Source: Roseateles noduli
Lineage (GTDB): Bacteria > Pseudomonadota > Gammaproteobacteria > Burkholderiales > Burkholderiaceae_C
Assembly: GCA_002205125.1 (NCBI GenBank)
Contig: NIOE01000004.1
Coordinates: 550,010-614,009 of the forward strand
Length of the DNA: 64,000 nucleotides
Reading direction: 5' to 3'
Both the position numbers and the translations under genes were made by a program. Shown piece after piece: positions 1 to 10,351 of this stretch; the stretch's first letter is position 1, and every line of letters starts with the position of its first letter. The notes under the pieces were generated by a model that saw only the letters and a program-made list of their open reading frames with translations, was not told the DNA's origin and searched no databases.

Positions 1-1
1 G

Positions 2-661
2 CAAGACCTGGCCCCGCGCGGGCTGCCGGAGATCGCCTTCGTCGGCCGTTCCAACGCCGGCAAGTCGACGGCGGTCAACACGCTGGCGCAGCAGAAGCGC
101 CTGGCCTTCGCGTCGAAGACGCCGGGCCGCACGCAGCACATCAACCTGTTCGCGGTGGGCCCGCGCGACGCGCCCAACGCGCTGTTCGCCGACCTGCCCG
201 GCTACGGCTACGCCGCGGTCGCGCGCGACGCCAAGCTGCGCTGGCAGCGCGTGATGGCCGACTACCTCGGCCAGCGCGAGGAACTGGCGGGCGTGGTGCT
301 GATGGTCGACTCCCGCCTGGGATTGACCGACCTCGACAAGCAGCTGCTCGAATACGTCTCCGACCGCGTCACCGCCGGCGAGGTCAGCCTGCTGGTCGTG
401 CTGACCAAGGCCGACAAGCTCAACCGCAAGGAAGGCGCCGCCATCCTGGCGCAGGTCCAGAAGGACCTGGGCGTGCTGGCGACGGAGGACTCCGACATCG
501 GCGTCACGCTGTTCTCGGCGCTGAGCAAGCAGGGCCTGGAGGACGTCGCCGAGGTCATCTACGACTGGGCGCACGCCGAGCCGCGCGAGACCGACGGCGA
601 GGATGAGGAAGGCGACGAGTCGTCCGAGGACGACTCGGACGACGACGCTGCGCTGGCTTAA
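2..661 (+). CDS. engB: Ribosome biogenesis GTP-binding protein EngB/YsxC (5' end missing)
   Basis: TRAFAC-class GTPase needed for large ribosomal subunit assembly; cytoplasmic. The frame is already open at base 2, so the N-terminus lies outside the window. Visible G motifs in order are the P-loop GRSNAGKS (bases about 47-70), the G3 motif DLPGYGYA, and the G4 motif TKADK. The C-terminus is a very acidic tail rich in Glu and Asp (about the last 25 residues), longer than in E. coli EngB. The stop codon TAA shares bases with the stop of the convergent patatin gene. Family assignment is firm; the role is taken from the family. Confidence 0.95.
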   Translation, partial: QDLAPRGLPEIAFVGRSNAGKSTAVNTLAQQKRLAFASKTPGRTQHINLFAVGPRDAPNALFADLPGYGYAAVARDAKLRWQRVMADYLGQREELAGVVLMVDSRLGLTDLDKQLLEYVSDRVTAGEVSLLVVLTKADKLNRKEGAAILAQVQKDLGVLATEDSDIGVTLFSALSKQGLEDVAEVIYDWAHAEPRETDGEDEEGDESSEDDSDDDAALA

Positions 662-3045
662 GGCCGGCCGATGAACACGTAGAACGCCGTGCCGCCGCGC
701 GGCGCGTAGCCGATGCCCACGTACAGCGGCCCCAGCCCGGTGTCCGAGCCCAGGAACACGCTGCTCGCGTAGCGCAGGTCCTTGGCGCTGATGTCGCGGT
801 GCGAGAGCCAGGTGTTGCCGGCCTCCAACGTGCCGCCGATGAAGAACCCGCGCGACAGGAACGGCTGGTCGTTCAGGCGCCGGTAGTAGGTGGCCCGCGT
901 GAACAGCAGCGAGTTGCCGCTGAGCTGGTTCGGGTTGTAGCCCGACAGTTGGTGGAAGCCGCCCAGCGTGTAGCCGCCCAGTCCGGTGTCGTCCGGCTGC
1001 TGCGACGCCACCGCCCGCGCGTACAGGCTGACCGTGTGCCCGCCGAAGCTGCGCACCACGTTCCCGTCCGTGTTCAGCCGCAGGAAGCGGCCGCTGTTGA
1101 GGTTGCGGTTGTCCTGCCGGCCGCCTTGCGCCTCGACGGTGAAGCGGTACCCGTGCTGCGGGAAGTTCGCGTAGTCCAGCTGGTCGACGACGGTCCGGAG
1201 CCGGAAACCGCGCTCATAGCTGGTCCAGCGCAGCTTGCCCATGTCCGGGGTGAGCAGCGTGATCAGGTCGGGCTTGGCGTGGCGGATCTGCGTGATGGCA
1301 CCCAGTCGCACCTCGCCCCAGCGGCCCCAGGGCTGGCCGATGTCCAGGCCGACGGAAGCGTCGCGCCGCACCAGCCGCGCCTGGCCGATGCTGGCGTTGT
1401 CCGGGTCGTTGTCGTCGTAGACGATCTGCTTGCGCTGGTTGGCCTCGCCCCAGGCGCTGACGAACCAGTCGTCGGCCACGCCCAGCTTCAGGCCCAGCGG
1501 GTGGTAGAGCTCGGTGTAGAGCCGCGGCGTCTCGCCGATGGTGATCTGGTTGCGCCACTCGGTGCCCTTGTCGGTCAGCCAGTGGCGGTTGTGGCTCAGC
1601 CGGAGGTTGAAGAAGCTGTCGCCGCCGGAGTCCGTCGACAGATCCATCCCGACGCGGAAGTAGTTCGGTCCCCAGGGCTTGTCTTCCATGTTGAAGACCA
1701 GCGTCTCGCCCTCGGGGCGCTGCTCGACGTGGTAGTCGACGCGGTTGTAGTCGCCGCTGGAGGACAGGAAGCGCATGTCGCGCTCGGCCGTCTCGTTGTT
1801 GAAGGGCTGGCCCGGCTTCGATTCGAGCTGGGTGCGGAAGCGTTCCGGATTCGTGTTGTCGGAGCCTTCGAGCTTGACCGCGGCGATGAACACGCCCGGC
1901 GCCTTGGTGCCGATGCGCGCGATCTGCCAGTCGGTGTAGGTGCGCTCGTCGACGGCGTAGGCGCGCAGCTGCGGCAGCAGCGCCTCGGCCGCTTCCTCGC
2001 CGGCGCGGATCAGTTCCTTCACCTTGTCGAAGTCGCCCGAGGTCAGCTTGCCCAGCGAGGGCGTGATCAGCAGGTCCTCGCCGGCGGACATGCTGGCGAT
2101 GGAGCGCTGCACGTTCTGCTCGGTGAGGATGTTGATCATCTGCGCCGTCAGCCCGAGCAGCGAGTTCAGCGTGTCGCGGCCACCGACCGGCGTGCCGACG
2201 TTCACCGCGATCAGCCGCGTCGCGCCCATCTCGCGGGCGACGTCGACCGGCAGGTTGTTGACCAGGCCGCCGTCGCCGAGGATGCGGTCCTCCCACTCCA
2301 CCGGCGCGAACACGCCCGGCACGCTCATGCTGGAGCGCAGCGCCAGTGCGAGGTCGCCCTCGGCCAGGATGCGCTCGCGGCCGTTCTCCATGTCGGTGGC
2401 GACGGCGCGGAAAGGCGTCGGCAGGCGGTCGAACTTCGTCTGGTCGCGCACCGGCAGCGTCAGCCGGCGCAGCAGCGCCTCCAGGCCGCGGCTGGAGAGC
2501 GTGCCGGTGGGAACGCGGACCTCGCCGTCGCGCAGGCCGAACTCGATGGTGGCGGAGAACTCGAAGTCCTCCTCCTTGCGGCGCTGCGACAGGTCCTGGC
2601 GATCGACGCGGCTCGCGAACAGCCGGTCCCAGGCGATGCGCGAGAGCTCGCGGTCCAGGTCGTCGGCCGACATGCCGCTGGCGTAGAGGCCGCCGATGAT
2701 CGCGCCCATCGAGGTGCCGGTGACGATGTCGACGGGAATGCGCTCACGCTCCAGCACCTTCAGCACGCCGACGTGGGCCAAGCCGCGCGCGCCGCCGCCC
2801 GACAGCACCAGGCCGAGCTTGGGCCGCTGGGCCTGGTCGGCTGCGGGCGTCGCCACGGGACCCGGGGGCGGATTGGGCGGCACCGTCTGCGCGAGCAGCG
2901 CGGCCGGTGTGACGAGTGCCGCCACGGCCAGGGACAGCCCCGCGGTCTGGACCAGACAGCGAAGCCGGTCGACGTGGCGGACGCAGCGGCGGATGCGGGA
3001 GCGGAGGCGGAGAGGGGCGCGGGAATCTCGGGACACGGCGGACAT
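658..3045 (-). CDS. Patatin-like phospholipase with POTRA and outer-membrane beta-barrel (PlpD-like)
   Basis: About 795 residues. A hydrophobic signal segment ends near AALLAQ. The patatin domain follows, with glycine loop GGGARG (about residues 83-88), nucleophile elbow GTSMG (Ser about 112) and DGG (Asp about 258), so the Ser-Asp dyad is intact. The C-terminal half looks like a POTRA domain plus a 16-strand BamA/FhaC-type barrel, the layout of type Vd autotransporters such as Pseudomonas PlpD. Expected role: a lipase translocated through or displayed at the outer membrane. The start at 3045 puts the signal sequence near the N-terminus; an in-frame ATG at 3120 adds 25 unlikely residues. Neither has a clear Shine-Dalgarno site. 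Confidence 0.88.
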   Translation of the reverse strand: MSAVSRDSRAPLRLRSRIRRCVRHVDRLRCLVQTAGLSLAVAALVTPAALLAQTVPPNPPPGPVATPAADQAQRPKLGLVLSGGGARGLAHVGVLKVLERERIPVDIVTGTSMGAIIGGLYASGMSADDLDRELSRIAWDRLFASRVDRQDLSQRRKEEDFEFSATIEFGLRDGEVRVPTGTLSSRGLEALLRRLTLPVRDQTKFDRLPTPFRAVATDMENGRERILAEGDLALALRSSMSVPGVFAPVEWEDRILGDGGLVNNLPVDVAREMGATRLIAVNVGTPVGGRDTLNSLLGLTAQMINILTEQNVQRSIASMSAGEDLLITPSLGKLTSGDFDKVKELIRAGEEAAEALLPQLRAYAVDERTYTDWQIARIGTKAPGVFIAAVKLEGSDNTNPERFRTQLESKPGQPFNNETAERDMRFLSSSGDYNRVDYHVEQRPEGETLVFNMEDKPWGPNYFRVGMDLSTDSGGDSFFNLRLSHNRHWLTDKGTEWRNQITIGETPRLYTELYHPLGLKLGVADDWFVSAWGEANQRKQIVYDDNDPDNASIGQARLVRRDASVGLDIGQPWGRWGEVRLGAITQIRHAKPDLITLLTPDMGKLRWTSYERGFRLRTVVDQLDYANFPQHGYRFTVEAQGGRQDNRNLNSGRFLRLNTDGNVVRSFGGHTVSLYARAVASQQPDDTGLGGYTLGGFHQLSGYNPNQLSGNSLLFTRATYYRRLNDQPFLSRGFFIGGTLEAGNTWLSHRDISAKDLRYASSVFLGSDTGLGPLYVGIGYAPRGGTAFYVFIGRP

Positions 3046-3144
3046 CGGGCTGACGACACGGGCCCCGCGGCAACGGCGCGAGGCGGGCGCATTGTGACCC
3101 GAACCGGTTCGACATCGCACCCGGCGTCGAACCGGCGGCGCCCC

Positions 3145-5247
3145 TCAGTGCTCGTTGCCGTTGTGAGGCGCGCGGTCCAGGTCCAGCATCAGCGTGCCGA
3201 TGGCGCGCTGCAGCAGCGGCTCGTCTTCCAGCTGCGTGATCAGGCCGTTGGCGACGAGCTGCTCCAGCGCCCCGCGCGTCACCGAATGGCGCTCGTCCGC
3301 GACCTGGCCGATGAAAAGGAACATCTGCCGGCTGTCGCTGATCCAGGCCACCTGCGCGGTGATCCACTCGCTGCGGTGGAAGAAGTGGTACCAGCCGCCG
3401 ATGTGCACGCCGGCGATCCAGTCCTGCAGCGCCGCGTGGGCATGGGGCGAGTGCTCGTCGCTGTACAGGGCCACCGGCACCGTCGGCAACTGGCCGCGAT
3501 CGACGCGCTCGTGGGCCCAGCGCGACGGGAGTTGCGACTCGCGTTCGTCGAGCAGCTGCTGCAGCAGTTCCTCGGGCGTCTGCGCCCGGCGTCGCAGCGG
3601 CGCTGCCGCGGGCGCGGCCTCCTCGACCGCGGGCAGTCCGCGCAGCACGCGACCGTGCTGGCGCATCAGCTCGTCGAGGAAGGTCTGCCGCTGCATGGGC
3701 GGCAGCGCGATGGCGTCCATGCCGCGGTCCAGCGCGCGGACCAGGTCCGGCAGTTGCGCGCGCAGACGCACGCGTGCCGCTTCGTCTGGCTGCGGCGACA
3801 CGCTGTGCAGCAGCGCGTCCACCAGTTCGATGTAGGTCTGCGGCTCGGCAGCGTCGCGGCCGTGCTGGACCATCGCCTGCGCGATGACCTCGACCCACGG
3901 GCCGAGCAGGAAGCGTCGCATCAGCTTGCCCGCGTGGGCGTCGTCGAGCTGGTGCTGCAGCTGGTCGCGCAGCATCCGTTGCCATTCCTGGCGGCGCTGC
4001 TCGCGGTCCAGGCGTTCGAGCGCCAGGGCGCTGCGCTGGCCGCGGGCCTCGGCCTGCGCGCGGATGTGCGACTCGACTTCGGTCAGCGCCTGCTGGAACT
4101 GCAGGGCGTAGGGATGCTCGGCGTCGAGCAGCGGCTGGATCACGCGTTCCAGGAACTGCAGGAAGGCCTTCAGCTCCGCGTCGTCGCTGCGCTGGAAGCC
4201 CGCGCCGTGCGCGGCCAGACGGTTCAGCAACTGCCAGGTCGGATGGTCCTGGCGACGCAGCAGCGTGGGATCGGTCTTGGACAGGCGCACGATCGCGACC
4301 TGGAGGCGGCCCATCAGCACCTTCATGGGCGGCTGCAGGCTGTCGTCGGCCAGGATCTGGTCGTACAGACGTGACAGCAGGTCCGAACCGGGTCGGCCGG
4401 CGCCGGGGCCCAGCCGGGTTGGCGGCGCGGCCAGCGCGCCCGGAGTGCCCGGAGTGCCCGAAGCAGCGGAAGACGACGTCGCGGTGCGCGCCGAACCGAG
4501 CTCCGCGGCCCGCGTGTTCATCAGGTCCAGCTTCATCGCGACCTGGTCCAGCGTCGCGTTCTGCGTCGGGGTGTCGGTCAGGGTCTTGAACTGGCGCAGG
4601 CGCAGGTCCGACTCCTTGATCGCAGACCCGTGGCTGGTCAGCATGCCGGTCAGCTGCGCCTGTCTCAGGCTCTGGCAGAGCAGGGTGTAGATCGGCTGCA
4701 GCCGGACGGCCAGCGGATGCGCCGCCATGCGCATCAGCGCGTACCGGCCGTCGGCGTCGAGGTCCACGCCTTCGATGGCGCGTGCCAGGGCTTGCGCGAA
4801 CAGCGCCGCCCGCAAGGGGTTGTCGTTCTTCAGCGGCCGGGCGATGCCGCGCAGCGCGGCGAAGAAGTTGCTCAGCTGGTGCAGCTCGGCCCGGGACTGG
4901 TCCTCGATCGCGTTGATCACGTGGGAGATCGCGACGTCCTTCAACGCCTGGCCTTCGTCGACCAGACTGAGCGACAGGTCGCCGCTGCGCTGGGGCGTCC
5001 GGTCGCGTTGCAGCGGGTCGCCGCCGTCGCGGGCGATCTTCAGCAGCAGGCTGAGCGAGCCTTCGAAGTCGGAGGCGAAGCTCGCGCGGCGCTTCGACCA
5101 GCCGGCCAGCAGCTGGTGGTATTCCAGTCGACTCTTGAGTTCGTCCTGCAGACCGTTGTAGACCGCATGCGCCAAGGTGGGCACATGCGCGAGCATGTCG
5201 TCGAGCAGGGACTGCTGGGAAGGCGAAGAAGACGCTTGGACCATCAT
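3145..5247 (-). CDS. DUF1631 family protein (full length)
   Basis: About 700 residues, matching my memory of the DUF1631 family, which is common in Burkholderiales and of unknown function. The protein is mostly alpha-helical and polar, with an Ala/Gly/Pro-rich linker near residues 250-290. The C-terminal part contains a conserved-looking Trp/Phe-rich stretch (WYHFFHRSEW, then QMFLFIGQV) reminiscent of a PilZ-like small beta domain. No signal peptide or membrane segment is visible. The start at 5247 is chosen because the tandem paralogue downstream in coordinates is identical from this ATG-ATG-GTC onward; an upstream ATG at 5286 is possible. Function unknown. Confidence 0.75.
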   Translation of the reverse strand: MMVQASSSPSQQSLLDDMLAHVPTLAHAVYNGLQDELKSRLEYHQLLAGWSKRRASFASDFEGSLSLLLKIARDGGDPLQRDRTPQRSGDLSLSLVDEGQALKDVAISHVINAIEDQSRAELHQLSNFFAALRGIARPLKNDNPLRAALFAQALARAIEGVDLDADGRYALMRMAAHPLAVRLQPIYTLLCQSLRQAQLTGMLTSHGSAIKESDLRLRQFKTLTDTPTQNATLDQVAMKLDLMNTRAAELGSARTATSSSAASGTPGTPGALAAPPTRLGPGAGRPGSDLLSRLYDQILADDSLQPPMKVLMGRLQVAIVRLSKTDPTLLRRQDHPTWQLLNRLAAHGAGFQRSDDAELKAFLQFLERVIQPLLDAEHPYALQFQQALTEVESHIRAQAEARGQRSALALERLDREQRRQEWQRMLRDQLQHQLDDAHAGKLMRRFLLGPWVEVIAQAMVQHGRDAAEPQTYIELVDALLHSVSPQPDEAARVRLRAQLPDLVRALDRGMDAIALPPMQRQTFLDELMRQHGRVLRGLPAVEEAAPAAAPLRRRAQTPEELLQQLLDERESQLPSRWAHERVDRGQLPTVPVALYSDEHSPHAHAALQDWIAGVHIGGWYHFFHRSEWITAQVAWISDSRQMFLFIGQVADERHSVTRGALEQLVANGLITQLEDEPLLQRAIGTLMLDLDRAPHNGNEH

Positions 5248-5464
5248 TTGTGACAAGTTGTCAGCCGCATTATGGTCGCCCCTCATTCAGGTGACATCCC
5301 CTGGGGCACGGGGACGTGCGACCTGGGGAAAGCCCGGTGGTTGCGCGACCGCGCGGCAGGCGGGGACGGCTGATTCTGGGCGACTGCCGCGTCGGGTACC
5401 GGCAAGGGCCGAGCCTACTTCGTATCGAAGCCAAACGGATAGGCGGCAGCGCGCCGTGTCGCGC

Positions 5465-6724
5465 TCAGCGCGACAGCAGGCATCCAGGCAACTGCAGGAC
5501 GCGGCCGTGTTTGCGCATCAGCGCGTCGAGGAAGTCCTTGCGCTCCATCGGCGATAGCGCGATGGCCTCCATCCCGCGGTTCAGCGCCTCGATCAGGGTG
5601 GGCAATCGGGCCCGGAGACGCTCGCGGGCGGCGTCATCCGGCTGCGGCGAGATGCTGTATATCAGCGTGGTCACCACGTCCATGCAGGTTCGCGTCTCCG
5701 AGGCCTCCGCGCCGTGTTGGAACATGGCCAGGGCGATGACCTCGGTCCAGGGGCCGAGCAGGAATCGCCGGACCAGCTTGCCGGTCTGGGCGCGGTCGAG
5801 CTGGCGCTGCAACTGGCTGCGCAGCCTCCGCCGCCAGGCCTGGAGGTGCTGTTCGTGATCCTCCTGTCTGTCCTTGTCCTTGTCCTTGCCGTTGCCGTTG
5901 CCGTTGCCGTTGCCGCCGACGGACCGCAGGGCGGCGGGCGGGGACATGGCGGCCGTGGCTGGTACGTTGGACGGGACGCTCGAGGCGGGATGCGAGCCGG
6001 ATGTGGGAGCCGGCGCGAGCGCCGCGCGGGGCGTCGCGTGCTGCGTCGGCATGTCGGGCACGGTGCCCAGCCAACGCTGGCGTCTCTCCGCTTCCTTGCT
6101 CGCCGAGCCGTGGCTGGTCAGCAGGCCGCTCAACTGGGCGCTTCTCAAGCTTTTGCACAGCGAGGCGTAAAGGCGGTGCAGGCTGATCGTCAGTGGCTGC
6201 GCGGCCAGCCGCATCAAGGTATAGCGGCTGTCGGCATCGAGCGGCACGCGGTCGATCGTGTGCGCCACCGCCTGTGCGAACAGCGCGGCCCGCAGTGGGT
6301 TGTCGCTCTTCAGCGGACGGGCAATGCCGCGCAGCGCGGCGAAGAAGTTGGTCAGTTGATGCAATTCGGCCCGGGACTGCTCCTCGATCGCCTGGGTCAC
6401 ATGAGCGATCGCGACCTCCTTCTGGACCTGTGCGTCATCGACAAGACTCAAGGACAGTTCATCGCTCTGTTGAGGAGGGCGATCGTGTCGCAGCGGCGCG
6501 CCGCCTTCGCGGGCTGTCATGATCGATTGGGAGAGCTTGCCTTCGAGATCGGCGACGAAGAGGCCCCGTTGCTTGTTCCAGCCGCCCAGGAGCAACTGGA
6601 ATTCGAGGCGGCTCTTGAGTTCATCCTGCAGGCCGTTGTCCACCGCATGCGCCAATGCGGGGATCTCGGCCAGGGCCTGCTCGATCAGGGATTCGAGGGA
6701 GCGCGATGACGCTTGGACCATCAT
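5465..6724 (-). CDS. Truncated tandem paralogue of the DUF1631 protein
   Basis: About 419 residues, clearly related to the neighbour at 3145-5247. The first ~200 residues align closely (shared blocks LAHAV.NGLQDELKSRLE and FFAALRGIARPLK), as does a later block RRFLLGPW.EVIA..M.QHG. Two parts are missing compared with the long copy: an internal segment of about 200 residues, replaced by a low-complexity linker with GN and KD repeats, and the last ~190 residues including the Trp-rich domain. The frame is intact, so it may still be made. Start chosen at the ATG-ATG shared with the long copy. It could be a decaying duplicate or a shortened functional variant. Confidence 0.65.
   Translation of the reverse strand: MMVQASSRSLESLIEQALAEIPALAHAVDNGLQDELKSRLEFQLLLGGWNKQRGLFVADLEGKLSQSIMTAREGGAPLRHDRPPQQSDELSLSLVDDAQVQKEVAIAHVTQAIEEQSRAELHQLTNFFAALRGIARPLKSDNPLRAALFAQAVAHTIDRVPLDADSRYTLMRLAAQPLTISLHRLYASLCKSLRSAQLSGLLTSHGSASKEAERRQRWLGTVPDMPTQHATPRAALAPAPTSGSHPASSVPSNVPATAAMSPPAALRSVGGNGNGNGNGKDKDKDRQEDHEQHLQAWRRRLRSQLQRQLDRAQTGKLVRRFLLGPWTEVIALAMFQHGAEASETRTCMDVVTTLIYSISPQPDDAARERLRARLPTLIEALNRGMEAIALSPMERKDFLDALMRKHGRVLQLPGCLLSR
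5868..5916. repeat. In-frame hexanucleotide tandem repeats (GTCCTT then GCCGTT units)
   Basis: Two adjacent arrays of 6-bp units lie inside the short DUF1631 paralogue, about three GTCCTT units then about four CCGTTG units on the + strand. They encode alternating Lys-Asp and Gly-Asn on the minus strand. Because the unit is 6 bp, copy-number change would alter linker length without shifting the frame. Confidence 0.85.
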
Positions 6725-6830
6725 GTTGAACCGGTTGCCCGCCACGACGACGATTGGCAATCTGGGTACGCGAGAAGGAGGTCCGGGTTCGCATCAAGTC
6801 GACGCCGTGCGGGACCACCGCACGAAAACG

Positions 6831-6858
6831 AAAAAGGGGTCGCCGAAGCGACCCCTTT
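6831..6858 (-). terminator. Rho-independent terminator of groSL
   Basis: Arms AAAGGGGTCG (6833-6842) and CGACCCCTTT (6849-6858) pair over 10 bp with a UUCG-type loop when read on the minus strand. A T-rich run follows, TTTTTCGTTTTC on the minus strand. It lies about 50 bp past the groL stop. Confidence 0.9.
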
Positions 6859-6909
6859 GCAGAGCGATGGTGCGCGACCCGAGGGCCGCGCACCGGGCTC
6901 AGGCGGACC

Positions 6910-8580
<1,671 letters not shown>

Positions 8581-8600
8581 TCAGGTTCGCGTGTCGCCGA

Positions 8601-8891
8601 TTACTTGGCGATGACGGCGAACAGGTCTTCTTCACGCATGACCAGCAGTTCATCGCCGTCGACCTTGACGGTCTGGCCGCTGTACTTGCCGAACAGGACG
8701 CGGTCGCCGACGGCGACGTTCAGGGCGACGAATTCACCCTTGTCGTTGCGCTTGCCCGGGCCGACGGCCAGCACTTCGCCCTGGTCGGGCTTCTCGGCGG
8801 CGTTGTCGGGGATGACGATGCCGGAGGCCGTCTTGGTTTCGTTTTCCAGGCGCTTAACGATCACGCGATCGTGCAGAGGACGCAGTTTCAT
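8601..8891 (-). CDS. groS: Co-chaperonin GroES (10 kDa)
   Basis: A 96-residue protein forming the heptameric lid of the GroEL chamber. It begins [14 protein letters not shown] and carries the mobile loop region ([12 protein letters not shown]). The ATG at 8891 is preceded by a strong AAGGAGA Shine-Dalgarno site at good spacing, which rules out the longer in-frame extension to 9005. That extension would run through the 5' leader and the CIRCE-side hairpin. Co-transcribed with groL. Confidence 0.98.
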   Translation of the reverse strand: MKLRPLHDRVIVKRLENETKTASGIVIPDNAAEKPDQGEVLAVGPGKRNDKGEFVALNVAVGDRVLFGKYSGQTVKVDGDELLVMREEDLFAVIAK

Positions 8892-8969
8892 CAGATCTCC
8901 TTGACTGTGCAGACTTGCTTCAAGGACCCGCTGTGCGCTCATCGCACCAGCCAGCCCTTCACAAGAAGT

Positions 8970-8997
8970 AAGCCCCGCCAGCGGTGCCGCGGGGCTT
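8970..8997 (-). promoter_or_regulatory. Hairpin in the groSL 5' leader
   Basis: Perfect 9-bp arms AAGCCCCGC (8970-8978) and GCGGGGCTT (8989-8997) flank a 10-base loop. On the minus strand it lies directly after the CIRCE element and about 80 bases before the groS start. No T-run follows, so it is not an obvious terminator. It could stabilise the mRNA or affect readthrough. Confidence 0.6.
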
Positions 8998-8998
8998 G

Positions 8999-9025
8999 TT
9001 AGCACTCGACCATCGCGAGTGCTAG
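8999..9025 (-). promoter_or_regulatory. CIRCE operator (HrcA binding site)
   Basis: TTAGCACTC-N9-GAGTGCTAG matches the CIRCE consensus TTAGCACTC-N9-GAGTGCTAA at all but the last base. It sits just after the predicted start of the groSL transcript, the usual place for HrcA repression of heat-shock chaperonin operons. hrcA itself is not in the window. Confidence 0.96.
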
Positions 9026-9032
9026 CAGGGAG

Positions 9033-9060
9033 ATTATATGGACGGGTGTTGACGTTTCAA
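9033..9060 (-). promoter_or_regulatory. Sigma-70-type promoter of groSL
   Basis: On the minus strand, -35 TTGAAA (9055-9060), a 16-bp spacer, then a perfect -10 TATAAT (9033-9038). CIRCE begins 7 bases past the -10, so the operator covers the start of transcription. The -35 overlaps the last codons of the DoxX gene. Confidence 0.85.
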
Positions 9061-9542
9061 GGGCGCGGTTGAACACCCCAGCCGAAGACATGGTCCAGCG
9101 ACCACCGGCCCGGCCCGCGGCCGACCAGGTAGAGCATGGGCGCCGCCCAGCTCAGGTGGGTCGGCCAGCCCGAGGGGTAGACGAAGCATTGGATCACCGC
9201 CGTCATGCCCAGGACGCCGAGCGCGGCGACCCGGGTGAACAGCCCCAGCACCAGCAGGATCGGCAGGACGTGCTCCGCCGTCGTGGCCAGGTAGGCGGCC
9301 AGTTCCGGCGGGATCAGCGGGAGCGCGTAATCCTGGCGGAACAGCAGGAAGGTCGTGTCGGTCAGCGTGAACCAGCCTTCGACCTTGGTGCGGCCGGACA
9401 GCCAGAAGACGCCGGCGATGCTGAAGCGGCTGGCCAGCGCGATGAGGTCTGGAGAGATGAGGTGCTCCAGGCGCTGGCGTATCGCCGCCAGGGACCAGGC
9501 GGAGCCGGAGCCGGCGCGGGAGGTGGGGGTGAGGGTGTTCAT
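9057..9542 (-). CDS. DoxX family membrane protein of the bufferin operon
   Basis: 161 residues with four predicted membrane segments (around ALASRFSIAGVFWL, HVLPILLVLGLF, AALGVLGMTAVIQCF, and AAPMLYLVGRG). It is the last gene of the DUF2282-DUF692-DUF2063-DoxX operon, overlapping the DUF2063 gene by 4 bp (ATGA). DoxX proteins (GigT/BufD-like) commonly close such operons; a role in electron transfer or quinone redox chemistry has been suggested but I cannot confirm it here. The start MNTLTPTSR at 9542 is chosen over a longer frame because of the overlap and the Arg-rich nonsense-like extension upstream. Confidence 0.85.
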   Translation of the reverse strand: MNTLTPTSRAGSGSAWSLAAIRQRLEHLISPDLIALASRFSIAGVFWLSGRTKVEGWFTLTDTTFLLFRQDYALPLIPPELAAYLATTAEHVLPILLVLGLFTRVAALGVLGMTAVIQCFVYPSGWPTHLSWAAPMLYLVGRGPGRWSLDHVFGWGVQPRP

Positions 9543-10351
9543 GAGGGGATCTCCGTGACGCCGGTGAAGGCGCCTTGGTTGAGCAGGCGGCCCAGCGCGG
9601 CGCCGGGCTCGAAGGCGGGGAAGCGGGCCTGGACCGCGTCGAGCGCAGGGCCGAGCGGCTCCCCGGCGGCGCAGGCGTCGAGCAGGGCGCACTCGGCGAG
9701 TTCGATCTCCAGGGGGATGACGGCGCCGGAAGGCCGGGTGAGTAGCGCACCCTGTCCGTGCCAATGCGGCGGGTTCGGATCGTCAGCTGCGGTGCGCGCG
9801 GCCTGCCAGAGGCTGAAGGACGGCCAGTCGCCGGACCAGCGCCATCGCGCCGCAGGGTGCGGCACCAGGCGCGACGCGGCCAGCCGTTCGGGGTCGAAGC
9901 GTGCCAGCGACGTCAGGTCGAGCACCGGCGCGTCGGACGCGACGTGGCTCTCGTTCCAGAGCCGGTCCAGACGCGCGACGTCACCGAGCCAGGGCAGATC
10001 GCTGCCGGCGAGTGCCGCGTCGAGGAATTCGGGAAAGGTCGCGCCGTAGTGCTGCAGGTCGCCGCCCGACGGCGGTTCGGCGCGAACGGCATCGAGCGCG
10101 ACGGCCTGCATCCACGCATCGCCGGTCAGTCGATGGACCGACGGGTACAGCGACAGCAGCGCATCCGCGCAGCCTTTCAGCACGGTGTTGCGATAGACGG
10201 CGAAGCCAGGCTGAGTCGAGGCGCCACCGGCCGCAGCGCCGGTTTCCGTTTCGGCCCAGAGGCCTCTCCAGAATTCGGCCTGGAATCTGTCGAGGGCCTC
10301 GGGGGTCGTCGATCCGCCCGTGGAGGCCACTCGCGAGACGACGTTCGTCAT
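9539..10351 (-). CDS. DUF2063 / HvfC-BufC partner protein of the DUF692 oxidase
   Basis: About 270 residues. The N-terminal part holds the family pattern (FAVYRNTVLKGCADALLSLYPSVHRL), the Pfam DUF2063 putative DNA-binding fold. Work on HvfBC and BufBC systems shows this fold acts as the peptide-recognition partner of the DUF692 enzyme, not as a DNA binder. The ATG at 10351 has a strong GGAGG site 7 bases upstream and overlaps the DUF692 stop (ATGA). The tight coupling supports a BufB-BufC complex that modifies the product of the small gene at 11210-11488. Confidence 0.88.
   Translation of the reverse strand: MTNVVSRVASTGGSTTPEALDRFQAEFWRGLWAETETGAAAGGASTQPGFAVYRNTVLKGCADALLSLYPSVHRLTGDAWMQAVALDAVRAEPPSGGDLQHYGATFPEFLDAALAGSDLPWLGDVARLDRLWNESHVASDAPVLDLTSLARFDPERLAASRLVPHPAARWRWSGDWPSFSLWQAARTAADDPNPPHWHGQGALLTRPSGAVIPLEIELAECALLDACAAGEPLGPALDAVQARFPAFEPGAALGRLLNQGAFTGVTEIPS

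Noticed and set aside
799..4374. Very long open frame on the + strand (over 1,100 codons) opposite the patatin and DUF1631 genes
   Set aside because: It lies antisense to two well-supported genes, is Arg/Ala/Val/Gln-biased, and has no domain. It is a side effect of G+C-rich codon bias.
5868..5916. Short regular repeats considered as a CRISPR fragment
   Set aside because: Units are 6 bp with no unique spacers; they are a coding microsatellite.
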